NCBI GenBank assembly: GCA_031254035.1
Contig: JAIRVF010000027.1
Coordinates: forward strand, 1-44,563
Source: Paenibacillus sp.
GTDB taxonomy: Bacteria > Bacillota > Bacilli > Paenibacillales > Paenibacillaceae
Direction: 5' to 3'
DNA: 44,563 nt
Position numbers and translations under genes: made by a program. Below, piece by piece: positions 16,563-24,208 of the stretch. How positions within the stretch are numbered: the first letter of the stretch is position 1; every line of letters starts with the position of its first letter. The notes under the pieces are model-generated. The model saw nothing but the letters and a program-made list of their open reading frames with translations, made no database searches and had not been told where the DNA came from.

Positions 16563-16830
16563 AAACGAAACTGAGACACGCTATTGTCGCAAATACGATG
16601 ACAATTCAAATCTAACGAAACTCCATATCGTTATTTGGGTAAAATAACGGAGATTCCCCCTCTTTTTTATGAAATAACGTTTCCTACTTTCGTTAGATTT
16701 TTTAGAAGCCTTTTTTTGCTTAAATAACGATTGCAGGTTTCGTTAGATATCGCGCTTGAGTGTCACTATCGAATAGTCCGACTACATTTACACCACTAAC
16801 GAAACTTGGACATGCTATCGACGAAAAAAC
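16563..16830. repeat. Intergenic AACGAAA/TTTCGTTA repeat cluster, copy 1
   Basis: This segment carries repeated units with the shape CTAACGAAAC-N-CGTTATTT and its reverse AAATAACG-N-TTTCGTTAG. Clear units lie at about 16612-16636, 16672-16697 and 16720-16747, with partial ones at 16563 and 16797. The same family occurs at 36891-37082. Arms in opposite orientation would let the RNA or DNA fold. No coding capacity was seen. Confidence 0.65.
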
Positions 16831-16860
16831 GGTGACATCTCAACAGCAAAACAAAAACAA

Positions 16861-17124
16861 GAGGGGCTGTCCCAAAAGTGATACCCTCCCCTTACGGTAG
16901 ACAGGTGAAATAAATAAAACGATTACTGTAACGGGAGCTTTTTCATGCTTAATAAAAAATATAATGAGTAAGAAAAACGTTATCGACATACTCTCATAGA
17001 AGACAGACCGCGTTTAGCGGTAATTTTTCTTGCGATAAAAGGATGCGAGATCTCCGATGTTTATACTTTCTTATATCTTCAGAACAACTCTCTATGCTCA
17101 AATTATGAAGTCGAAATACAATAG
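16861..17124 (+). other. Possible insertion-sequence end with a broken ORF start
   Basis: GAGGGGCTGTCCCAAAAGTG at 16861 resembles the terminal sequence of several Firmicute insertion sequences. Downstream, an ATG at 16945 reads nine codons, including LNKKYNE, to a TAA (16969-16971). The same frame then continues RHTLIEDRPRLAVIFLAIKG and further to a TAG at 17122-17124. It could be the head of a dead transposase or chance. Confidence 0.3.
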
Positions 17125-17301
17125 TTGCGATTGTGCAACCTTTTCAGGCGTTTCGTGGTGTGTGAGGCAGAATTGATGCGAAAGTGCATCCTTTGGACCA
17201 TGAATGACCTAATTGCGCTCAGAAAAAGAAAAAGCCTGCACTTTCGCAAGCTTTTGATCCAAAACAAGCCGTTGTGTCGTAAATAGATGCACTTCTGCAT
17301 C
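17124..17301. repeat. Series of four TGC-N6-GCA mini-hairpins
   Basis: GTTGC-GATTGT-GCAAC (17124-17139), GATGC-GAAAGT-GCATC (17175-17190), CCTGC-ACTTTC-GCAAG (17235-17250) and GATGC-ACTTCT-GCATC (17286-17301) share the same architecture: 3- to 5-bp arms around TGC/GCA with exactly six loop bases. Centres are 51, 60 and 51 bases apart. The loops of units 2 and 3 are related as reverse complements. It lies just downstream of the exporter operon on the minus strand. Confidence 0.55.
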
Positions 17302-17361
17302 AATTTCGCTACTTGACGAAGGTGCAATTCACCGACACCCTCTTCTTGATACATACATCAT

Positions 17362-18177
17362 TTAAGTCCGGCGCATATATGCACGCACCGTGATAGGTGC
17401 AAAGATTGCAACAATCACAGCAGCCCCGATCAGGGAGATTCCTAAGTCCCAACCTGCGGTGCCGGAGTTTGTAAGATCTCTGACGGCAGTTACGAGATGT
17501 GAAATTGGGTTGATTTTCGAAAACCATTGAAGCCAGTTAGGTAGGGTCTCTGCTGGTACAAAAGCATTGGAGAGGAATGTGAGCGGGAACAACACAAGCA
17601 TCGAAATCCCCTGTACGCTTGAAGCCGTACGCGCGATGACACCAAAGAAGGCAAAAATCCAGCTTATTGCCCAAGAGCATACAATGACGAGCAGTGCCGC
17701 AAGGACGACGTAGCCTAGGCCTCCTTCGGGGCGATAACCCATAATGTATCCCATCGAAAAAGTAAGGACAGTCGCAATCGTATACCGGATCGTATCCGCC
17801 AGCAAGGCTCCCGCAAGCGGGGCAATACGTGCGATTGGCAGTGACTTGAATCGGTCGAATACCCCCTTATCCATATCCTCACGAAGCTGGACACCCGTTA
17901 CAACGGAGGTCGTAATGACTGTCTGGACGAGGATACCTGGAATAATGATTGGTAAATAACTTTGCACGTCTCCGGAAATCGCCCCGCCAAATATATAAGT
18001 GAACATTAAGGTGAAAATGATGGGTTGAAGCGTAACGTCAAACAACTGCTCAGGTGTGCGTCGGATTTTCAGAAGGCCGCGGTAAGCCATCGTAAATGAG
18101 TTGCGGACCGATTGGCCGAAGCTCATTCTTCTGCGCAATTGACGGTTGGCAATCTGCGTCATGGTATTGGTTTTCAT
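17362..18177 (-). CDS. ABC-2 type exporter permease (DrrB family)
   Basis: The 271-residue membrane protein has about six hydrophobic segments and the ABC-2 permease signature LPIIIPGILVQTVITTSVVT, followed by REDMDKGVFDRFKSLPIARI, the conserved cytoplasmic stretch of DrrB/NodJ-type permeases. Its start overlaps the ATPase gene stop by 4 bases, so the two form a coupled operon. The pair exports a hydrophobic drug or lipid-like molecule; drug resistance is the usual inference for DrrAB, but the substrate is unknown. Confidence 0.9.
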   Translation of the reverse strand: MKTNTMTQIANRQLRRRMSFGQSVRNSFTMAYRGLLKIRRTPEQLFDVTLQPIIFTLMFTYIFGGAISGDVQSYLPIIIPGILVQTVITTSVVTGVQLREDMDKGVFDRFKSLPIARIAPLAGALLADTIRYTIATVLTFSMGYIMGYRPEGGLGYVVLAALLVIVCSWAISWIFAFFGVIARTASSVQGISMLVLFPLTFLSNAFVPAETLPNWLQWFSKINPISHLVTAVRDLTNSGTAGWDLGISLIGAAVIVAIFAPITVRAYMRRT

Positions 18178-19199
18178 GCTCTTACCTCCTTCGTTTCTTG
18201 GAAGGAAACTTTGGATGATTCCTCCTGAACCCCATGACCGGTAATGGTTAGGAAGACCTCGTCGAGGGTCGGTTTCTGAACACTCATCTCAGCCAGTGGA
18301 ATTCCCGCTTCACGTAGTGCGATAAGTAGATCCGTAACCCGATCGGCATCAGCCATTGGGGCGGTAATTCGGCCGCCTTCCGGCGATACCGCAGACTGGA
18401 TTTGAAGTATCCGTTCAACCGTCTCGCGAGCTGTTTGAATGTCTTGTGGATTTCGGATACTCAAATGCAAGGAAGATGTGCCCACAGACGCTTTAAGTTC
18501 ATTGACGGTACCCTCCGCGACCACTCGGCCGCGGTCGATCACGGCGATCCGATCCGCCAGTTCATCCGCCTCCTGCAGGTACTGCGTCGTTAACAGCACA
18601 GTCGAACCCGTCTTAACCAAGCGGCGAATCGTATCCCACATTTGGTTACGAGTTCGCGGATCAAGTCCAGTAGTCGGTTCGTCCAAGAAGATTAGCGGCG
18701 GTTGGGCAATGAGACTTGCCGCCAAATCCAGCCGGCGCCGCATACCGCCAGAGAAGTTTTTGAGCGGGCGCTTCGCGGCTTCGGTCAAGCTGAATTCCTC
18801 CAGCAGCTCTGCTGCTTTGCGCTTCGCTTCCGCACGGCTGAGCCCCAGGAGCCGGGAGAAAATAATCAGATTCTCGGTAGCGCTAAGCGACTCATCCACC
18901 GAAGCATATTGACCGGTCACCCCGATCAGTTGGCGTACGATATTGGGCTCCTTCGCCACATCATACCCGAAAATACGCGTCGTACCTGCATCCGCCCGCA
19001 GTAAAGTTGCCAACATGCGAATCGTGGTCGTTTTACCTGCTCCATTCGGGCCAAGCACACCGTAAATCGTACCTGCACGCACATTCAAATCCACGTCATC
19101 CACCGCGCGATTATCTCCAAAATTTTTGACGAGTCCACGCGCTTCAACAGCCCATTCAGCACTCGCCGTTTTTCGTTCAGTTCCGTTCATATTTTTCAA
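18174..19199 (-). CDS. ABC exporter ATP-binding protein (DrrA / daunorubicin-resistance type)
   Basis: The 341-residue cytoplasmic ATPase has Walker A GPNGAGKTTTIRML, signature FSGGMRRRLDLAASL, Walker B LIFLDEPTTGLDPRTRNQMW and a switch His-like position in LLTTQYLQEADELADRI; the Q-loop lies in GVTGQYASVDESLSATENL. The C-terminal ~100 residues form the DrrA-type extension (DUF4162-like). The start is TTG at 19199 with AGGGAGGG six bases upstream; an ATG follows three codons in. It pairs with the 17362-18177 permease. The 19200-19420 leader shows no clear operator. Confidence 0.92.
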   Translation of the reverse strand: MKNMNGTERKTASAEWAVEARGLVKNFGDNRAVDDVDLNVRAGTIYGVLGPNGAGKTTTIRMLATLLRADAGTTRIFGYDVAKEPNIVRQLIGVTGQYASVDESLSATENLIIFSRLLGLSRAEAKRKAAELLEEFSLTEAAKRPLKNFSGGMRRRLDLAASLIAQPPLIFLDEPTTGLDPRTRNQMWDTIRRLVKTGSTVLLTTQYLQEADELADRIAVIDRGRVVAEGTVNELKASVGTSSLHLSIRNPQDIQTARETVERILQIQSAVSPEGGRITAPMADADRVTDLLIALREAGIPLAEMSVQKPTLDEVFLTITGHGVQEESSKVSFQETKEVRA

Positions 19200-19419
19200 T
19201 GAAAACCCTCCCTCTTCGTATTACTATAATGTTCATTGGCTATTTCCAACATGGACCCTCGCCGGAAAATGTACTCCGTCTCTGGACTGATTTTCCCAGG
19301 TCACTTCATCTCGAATCACGAAGATCGCCTGATGCTTTACTTTGTAATAACTGTTTATGTAGAGGATGATAAAACACTTTTATGAACTGAATATGAACGG
19401 ACTTATTCTTTATGTGTGC

Positions 19420-19455
19420 AAAAAGGCCACCGATCTAAAATGCATCGGCAGCCTT
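19420..19455 (-). terminator. Rho-independent terminator of the nitroreductase gene
   Basis: On the minus strand, AAGGCTGCCGAT and ATCGGTGGCCTT arms around a short A/T loop are followed by TTTTTG. It lies about 45 bases past the nitroreductase stop. Confidence 0.8.
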
Positions 19456-19497
19456 CATCTGTTTTCTTATAGAGCTATTGTTATCCGTTATTATTTA

Positions 19498-20136
19498 TTA
19501 AATAAAGCGCACTACTTGATCTAATGGCAAACGTGATGTCCCATACGCAGGAGTAGAAGCTTCACCAATTGCAATGAGCAAAATAGGGATTTCATTCTGA
19601 GGAAGGTTGAATTTTTCCGCAAATTTAACTTTGTTAAAGCCACCCATAGGTACGGTGTCATACCCCATATCTTTTGCTAACAGCATAATTTGCATCGATA
19701 CTAACCCTGCGTCGAAGTGTACAATATTTTTTAAAACTGCCTCTGGTAGATTGCAGTATAAAGAACGCGATCTTTCACTCATTAGATCAGCTACTTCTCG
19801 TGTCATCAAACCTTGTTCATAATTGGCATCATATATTTGTTCTGCATTTTCGTACATATTAAGATCACCAATTACTGCAATAATCGCTGATGAAGTCTCC
19901 ACTTGTTCCTGATCATTGGATATCGCACGTAGTTCCTTTTTAATTTGTTGATCCTGAATGACAAGGAATCGCCAAGGTTGCAAATTACTTGATGAAGGTG
20001 CAGTAATCGCTTGTTGAAGCAGGTATTGTATCTTTTCTTGGGGAATGACAACCCCTTCTTTATATTTACGAACTGATTTACGTTCATGCATTAGTTGTTC
20101 TACTGTAGTTTGTGTTGTTTGTGTTTCTGGCATCAT
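19498..20136 (-). CDS. Nitroreductase family protein
   Basis: The 212-residue FMN-dependent NAD(P)H oxidoreductase has the N-terminal RKSVRKYKEGVVIPQEKI, the conserved ITAPSSSNLQPWRFLVIQD (around residue 48-66) and the C-terminal MGYDTVPMGGF and EIPILLIAIGEAS motifs, as in YodC/YdgI-type nitroreductases. AAAGGGG precedes the ATG six bases away. It has its own promoter (20249-20277). Family members reduce nitro compounds or quinones. It neighbours a MarR regulator and an old-yellow-enzyme gene, which suggests an electrophile-stress locus. Confidence 0.9.
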   Translation of the reverse strand: MMPETQTTQTTVEQLMHERKSVRKYKEGVVIPQEKIQYLLQQAITAPSSSNLQPWRFLVIQDQQIKKELRAISNDQEQVETSSAIIAVIGDLNMYENAEQIYDANYEQGLMTREVADLMSERSRSLYCNLPEAVLKNIVHFDAGLVSMQIMLLAKDMGYDTVPMGGFNKVKFAEKFNLPQNEIPILLIAIGEASTPAYGTSRLPLDQVVRFI

Positions 20137-20248
20137 TGATACCCCTTTCCAGTTAAGTTCGACTTGAAAAATTTATCAGACCAAAACGAAAATTAAGATA
20201 TGGAGTTGTTTCAGCTTTTGCTCTGTAAATCTATCAAACAATTCATCA

Positions 20249-20277
20249 ATTATAGTAGTCTAAACTCCATTTTTCAA
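20249..20277 (-). promoter_or_regulatory. Sigma-A promoter of the nitroreductase gene
   Basis: On the minus strand, TTGAAA (20272-20277) and TATAAT (20249-20254) are separated by 17 bases. A small palindrome, AAGT-TCG-ACTT (around 20155-20165), lies in the leader and could be an operator. Confidence 0.65.
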
Positions 20278-20283
20278 GAACCT

Positions 20284-20352
20284 GCTCAAACTATATCAAA
20301 AAGGGCGGGATCATTGCCCCTTGAGATCGGCGCTTTTTGATATAGCTTGGGC
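20284..20352. repeat. Long inverted repeat upstream of the nitroreductase promoter
   Basis: Arms 20284-20303 and 20333-20352 pair over 20 positions. A perfect 13-bp core (CTATATCAAAAAG with CTTTTTGATATAG) is extended by pairs including two G-U wobbles. The loop of about 29 bases contains GATC pairs. It could be a small mobile-type element, a structured RNA or a terminator. No plus-strand gene precedes it. Confidence 0.5.
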
Positions 20353-20428
20353 GTTTGTCGGCTACCTTTAATCCTCACTGTCTTTATTAAGCTATCGCTC
20401 TACGTTAGTCTTCCTTCTATTTGAAGTA

Positions 20429-20457
20429 TTGACAAAACATTGCAATTACTAAATAAT
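20429..20457 (+). promoter_or_regulatory. Orphan promoter with MarR-like box
   Basis: TTGACA (20429-20434) and AATAAT (20452-20457) are separated by 17 bases. The -10 lies in TTACTAAATAATAA, matching the TTAGTAAATAATT that overlaps the -10 of the marR-like promoter at 21098-21126. The only downstream reading frame is the 10-codon stub at 20509. Confidence 0.6.
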
Positions 20458-20508
20458 AACAATATACATTAGTTAGTAAATTAATTAAAATTCCATGGAA
20501 GGTTAATA

Positions 20509-20541
20509 ATGAAAGTGTTCATTACAAAGTACGGGATATAA
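20509..20541 (+). pseudogene. Ten-codon gene stub (MKVFITKYGI)
   Basis: An ATG with GGAAGG six bases upstream encodes MKVFITKYGI, then TAA, and a hairpin follows within ten bases. The N-terminus resembles the first strand of medium-chain dehydrogenase/quinone oxidoreductases. I infer that the body of a MarR-controlled gene was deleted, leaving promoter, ribosome site and stub. The remaining 20137-20571 gap holds the promoter and repeat elements listed separately. Confidence 0.45.
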
Positions 20542-20549
20542 TGCTAAAT

Positions 20550-20580
20550 AAAACCATGGTCCGAATTCGGACTATGGTTT
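20550..20580 (-). terminator. Terminator overlapping the marR-like stop codon
   Basis: AAACCAT-GTCCGAATTCGGAC-ATGGTTT is a near-perfect hairpin. On the minus strand it is followed by TTATTT, and the regulator's TAG stop lies inside the arm. Confidence 0.75.
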
Positions 20581-21060
20581 GGCTTCATCACGGTCTTGGT
20601 AAGTACTAAGGAATCTTATAGATTTTGTTAAAATCCGTATGAGTTGTCGTACATCATCAGTTCCTAGATGTTCTCGCAAATGCTGAAAACGATCAAACAG
20701 CTCTTTCTCTCTTGCTTCAACAAAATCGTGTCCGTTTTCGGTGGCTGTTACGAGAATAGAACGTCGATCACTGGGATCTACGGTTCGTGCAATATACCCT
20801 TTTTGTTCAAGTGATTGGATGACGTGCGTCACAGCAGCTGAGGTTATTTTCAATTGCTTACTCAGTTCGGAAACTTTGATGCCGTTTGTTCCCAGTGGAC
20901 ACAGATAGGTTAGGTGAACAAGTAAATTTGATTCGCTTTGCCTAAGATCCTTAGAGGGACTGAATATATGCCCAACTCGTTTCAACTGACCGAATACAAG
21001 AGCAAGTTCTTTCGTAATGTTATCTATATTCATATCCGTATTGTTATTGTCTGTAGTCAT
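20572..21060 (-). CDS. MarR-family transcriptional regulator
   Basis: The 162-residue winged-helix regulator has the recognition region VSELSKQLKITSAAVTHVIQ (about 62-81) and the wing YIARTVDPSDRRSILVTAT, which carries the family-conserved DxRR. It is divergent from the old-yellow-enzyme gene at 21192, a classic layout in which MarR represses both sides in response to an electrophile. Its promoter (21098-21126) carries the same box as the orphan promoter at 20429-20457. A GGGGGG run lies about 10 bases before the ATG. Confidence 0.9.
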   Translation of the reverse strand: MTTDNNNTDMNIDNITKELALVFGQLKRVGHIFSPSKDLRQSESNLLVHLTYLCPLGTNGIKVSELSKQLKITSAAVTHVIQSLEQKGYIARTVDPSDRRSILVTATENGHDFVEAREKELFDRFQHLREHLGTDDVRQLIRILTKSIRFLSTYQDRDEAKP

Positions 21061-21097
21061 CCAACTTAACCCCCCATTAAATTTATTTTAATAATGA

Positions 21098-21126
21098 ATT
21101 ATTTACTAAATTAATTTGATTGTCAA
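21098..21126 (-). promoter_or_regulatory. Promoter of the marR-like gene with overlapping box
   Basis: On the minus strand, TTGACA (21121-21126) and AATAAT (21098-21103) are separated by exactly 17 bases. AATTAATTTAGTAAATAATT covers spacer and -10. The region also lies upstream of the divergent oxidoreductase gene, so one bound repressor could control both. Confidence 0.65.
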
Positions 21127-21191
21127 GATGAGCATGAAAAGCACCCTTTAAGAATTTATTTGATGGAGACTTACTCGTTAGGAGGTATTTT

Positions 21192-22304
21192 ATGAATCAA
21201 ATTAACTCGGTTCAATCCTTATTTCAGCCTTTTACATTAGGTAATTTGACACTATCTAACCGTATCGTTATGGCACCAATGACACGAGCATTTTCACCCG
21301 ACGGAGTCCCGGGCGAGGATGTTCTAAATTACTACAGGCGCCGAGCAGAAAAGAGAATAGGGTTGATCGTGACCGAGGGCACTGTGATTAATCACCCATC
21401 TGCATCGTCAAATCCTAACGTACCCTATTTTCATGGTGACAAAGCATTATACGGGTGGGCAAAGATTGTTAAATCGGTGCATGAAGCAGGCGGTAGGATT
21501 ATACCGCAGCTTTGGCATGTTGGAACACAGCGCGGTATAGGTCAGCTGCCAAATCCCAAATCCTTACCGATTGGTCCATCAGGATTAACCGCAGAAGGTT
21601 TTAAAGTAAACGAGCCTATGACCGAACGCGAAATCGAAGCTGTTGTTGAGGCGTTTGCTCAGGCGGCGGCGGATGCTAAGAGACTTGGTTTCGATGGAAT
21701 TGAGCTCCACGGAGCACACGGTTATTTAATCGACCAATTTTTCTGGGAGCAGACCAACCAGCGCACTGACCATTACGGTGGCGACTTTATCGCTCGTACA
21801 CGTTTTGCCGTTGAGATTATCCAAGCGTGCCGTAGGGCCGTAGGGCCCGACTTTCCTATTGTACTCCGTTATTCTCAATGGAAAAGAAGACCATTCACGG
21901 CTAAATTGGTAAAAACCCCCGAGCAGTTAGCTCAATTCCTATCTCCTTTGGCAGATGCAGGAGTCGATATATTCCATTGTTCAACCCGCCGCTTCTGGGA
22001 ACCAGAATTCGAAGGCTCCTCTCTCAATCTTGCTGGTTGGACAAAGAAACTGACGGGTAAACCAACGATTACGGTCGGATCGGTCGGTCTTGACGCAGAG
22101 TTTATTAGTTTTTTTGCAGAAGGAAAAGGAGCTCAGAATGTCAATATCGATGGATTGATCGAGAGGCTCGAACGGGAAGAGTTCGATTTGGTAGCGGTGG
22201 GCCGCGCTTTACTGGTAGATCCAGCTTGGGCAGAGAAGATACGTAATGGACGTGTGGAAGAGTTAGTGCCGTTTACAGCAGAGGCCTCGAAAACTTTATT
22301 TTAA
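21192..22304 (+). CDS. Old-yellow-enzyme family NADH:flavin oxidoreductase (NemA-like)
   Basis: The 370-residue TIM-barrel flavoenzyme begins LFQPFTLGNLTLSNRIVMAP and has the substrate-binding HGAHGYLIDQFFW around residue 175, whose two His residues act on the carbonyl or nitro group, followed by NQRTDHYGGDF. The C-terminus EEFDLVAVGRALLVDPAW binds the FMN phosphate. It probably reduces alpha,beta-unsaturated carbonyls, maleimides or nitro compounds with NAD(P)H. TTAGGAGG precedes the ATG. It is divergent from a MarR regulator and has its own terminator. Confidence 0.92.
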   Translation: MNQINSVQSLFQPFTLGNLTLSNRIVMAPMTRAFSPDGVPGEDVLNYYRRRAEKRIGLIVTEGTVINHPSASSNPNVPYFHGDKALYGWAKIVKSVHEAGGRIIPQLWHVGTQRGIGQLPNPKSLPIGPSGLTAEGFKVNEPMTEREIEAVVEAFAQAAADAKRLGFDGIELHGAHGYLIDQFFWEQTNQRTDHYGGDFIARTRFAVEIIQACRRAVGPDFPIVLRYSQWKRRPFTAKLVKTPEQLAQFLSPLADAGVDIFHCSTRRFWEPEFEGSSLNLAGWTKKLTGKPTITVGSVGLDAEFISFFAEGKGAQNVNIDGLIERLEREEFDLVAVGRALLVDPAWAEKIRNGRVEELVPFTAEASKTLF

Positions 22305-22382
22305 CACGCCTTACACATTACCTCATTCGAATAAGACAGATGTTGGTAACGAGATTTCTTTGCTCACCTACACTTAGTTTGA

Positions 22383-22434
22383 AAAAACAGGTCACACTCT
22401 GGTATTTAGTTTCCATAGTATGACCTGTTTTATC
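22383..22434 (+). terminator. Rho-independent terminator of the old-yellow-enzyme gene
   Basis: AAAACAGGTCA and TGACCTGTTTT arms enclose a loop of about 28 bases and run into TTTTAT. Confidence 0.75.
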
Positions 22435-22592
22435 GTGTACAGTGGCTGTATCCTATAAAGATTCCTTAGGTGAACTTGACTCCATCCTCCGTTTGCAGGT
22501 GCGCAAATTGTCGATTCCTAACATATGCTACGTTATGGAGTTACATTTCGTTGAAAACATTGAAAAATTCAATATTTTTCTTAGAGGTATTT

Positions 22593-22750
22593 TTAAAAAG
22601 GAAGATCCACGTCAAAAATAAGGCAAAATAGCCTCGTAAAGACCTGAGCTATGGTCTTAACGCCAAGCGCTTGAATTTCTTCATTAAATTTCCAAGTATT
22701 CTCATCATCCTCAGAAAGTGCGGAACAAGTTAAATTTTTATTTCGCCATA
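22593..22750 (-). other. Open stretch downstream of the lysS pseudogene, possible gene remnant
   Basis: In the 22435-22750 gap, one minus frame is open for about 54 codons (starting inside the lysS end) without a usable start. It contains ALSEDDENTWKFNEEIQALG and VKTIAQVFTRLF, which read like real protein, and closes at 22593. It was not recognised and may be a fragment left by a deletion. Nothing else was seen in this gap. Confidence 0.25.
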
Positions 22751-23721
22751 TTATGGTTTCAACTTACCAGTTAACGGAAACAATACGCAATCTTTGATTG
22801 TTTCACAATCAGTTAATACCATCAATAAACGTTCAATACCGAAGCCCCACCCAGAAATCGGAGGCATACCATATTCCATTGCAAGCAAATAGTCCTCATC
22901 CATTTCCATTGCTTCCAAGTCACCTCTATTTTTCAGAAGTGCTTGAGTTTCTAAACGTTTGCGCTGCTCAATTGGATCGACTAATTCTGAATATGCATTA
23001 ATGATTTCTGCGCCATTGACGACCAACTGAAATCGGTCTGTAATGTCAAGATTATCATCGTTTGCACGAGCTAGTGGTGATAAATCAATTGGGTGTTGAA
23101 TTAGGAATGTTGGGTTTACTATTTGTGGACGACACATTTTTTTGTAGAGCAAATCAATGAAATTCCCTCTACCAAGTGATTCAATTTCATCATGTTCTAA
23201 GTGAATATTGCGTCGTTTTGTTTCATTGAATAGTTCATTTACATCTGGATACAAATCAATATCAATGCCAGTATCTTTTAAAATTAGATCTCTGAACGAT
23301 ACAACATCCCACTCTTGTGAGAAATCAATTTCTTGTCCTTGGATCGAAATACATGTTGTATCGAATGTTTCTTGTAAAACATATAAAATCATGTCACGCA
23401 TTAATTTCATTGAGGCTTCATAGTTCCAATACGCTGCGTAACCTTCTACCATCGTAAATTCTTGTAAATGCTGTGGGCTTATACCTTCATTTCGGAAGCA
23501 TTTTGCAAACTCAAACACCTTTGTAAAACCACCAACGATTAATCGTTTTAAATATGTTTCAGGTGCGATGCGTAAGTTTAAGTCTGTACCTAACGAATTG
23601 TGATGCGTTTGGAACGGACGCGTTCGTAATTCTTATCAAATTTTTCAGGGTAGATATTGATGCCCTGAGCTTGTAATGCCTCCAGTTTATTAATGCGAAT
23701 CGCCGTTTGTCCGTCACTCAT
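22751..23721 (-). pseudogene. lysS: Lysyl-tRNA synthetase (class II) pseudogene with internal deletion
   Basis: The intact start (ATG 23721, AAGGAG upstream) encodes MSDGQTAIRINKLEALQAQG, INIYPEKFDKNYE, then falls out of frame. From 23620 another frame resumes at RPFQTHHNSLGTDLNLRIAP and continues to the natural C-terminus, including class II motif 2 (FEFAKCFRNEGISP) and motif 3 (GWGFGIERLLMVLT). Compared with Bacillus LysS, roughly 165 residues are missing: the anticodon-binding OB domain and motif 1, with a one-base frame change at the junction. The remnant cannot charge tRNA(Lys). A functional copy must be encoded elsewhere. Confidence 0.88.
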
Positions 23722-23813
23722 AATATATCTCACTCCTTTTTTTGCTTTTGTATTACTATTCCGTATCAGTTTTTACTGGTAACTGTCGCACTTCATATTC
23801 CAATCCGTCACAC

Positions 23814-24107
23814 AAAAAAACTCCCACCCCCAAGATTTTCATCTTGAGGACGAGAGTTGTCATCTGCGTGGTACCACCTCAGTTTGTCGATATGTCACCA
23901 TAACGACCTCTTCGGGTACGTCAATCTAATGATTGAATTATACCCTATCTCTGTAACAGGAGAACCCGTCGTAGCATCCTTAAAGTTACCTTTAAATCCG
24001 TACGAGGCTCCGAGTCTTTTTTCATTAAGATCATCATTATTCCTTCTCACCAAATTAGGAACTCTCTGAAAATGATCAATCGAAACTACTCTTCTCATCA
24101 TAGCCTT
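23814..24107 (-). ncRNA. T-box leader, probably lysine-specific
   Basis: On the minus strand the leader has an AGGCT/AGCCT stem I base, an AGTA motif opposite AATGAAAAAAGAC in the specifier loop (codon AAA = Lys fits), a CAGAGAG element with GGTGAGAAGG distally, and the T-box core AGGTGGTACCACG (23867-23879), where TGGT would pair with the ACCA end of tRNA. A terminator (23814-23857) ends in seven T. The apparent 91-codon frame across it is not a gene. It controls the broken lysS directly downstream. Confidence 0.88.
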
Positions 24108-24129
24108 TATAACATTTTTATTTTTTGAC

Positions 24130-24158
24130 ATTATATTCTTATTGCGATACGTTGTCAA
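24130..24158 (-). promoter_or_regulatory. Perfect-consensus sigma-A promoter of the T-box leader
   Basis: On the minus strand, TTGACA (24153-24158), a 17-base spacer and TATAAT (24130-24135) match the consensus at every position. Transcription should start near 24123. Confidence 0.85.
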
Positions 24159-24208
24159 TTTTAACTTCATGGATAGAATTGCACCGCCGTAGGTTTTGAT
24201 CGATATTT

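Noticed and set aside
17124..17301. Regularly spaced short hairpins considered as a CRISPR array
   Set aside because: The repeats are too short, not identical, and no cas genes are present in the window.
17103..17354. An 83-codon minus-strand open frame downstream of the exporter
   Set aside because: It overlaps the mini-hairpin array and its translation is low-quality with no ribosome site.
19200..19380. A roughly 48-codon minus frame (IRDEVTWENQSRDG) upstream of the exporter ATPase
   Set aside because: It has no start codon, is within chance length and occupies the exporter leader; it was not strong enough to list as a remnant.
23895..24170. A 91-codon minus-strand open frame with an ATG
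   Set aside because: It lies entirely within the T-box leader and overlaps the promoter; conserved RNA elements explain the sequence and there is no ribosome site.
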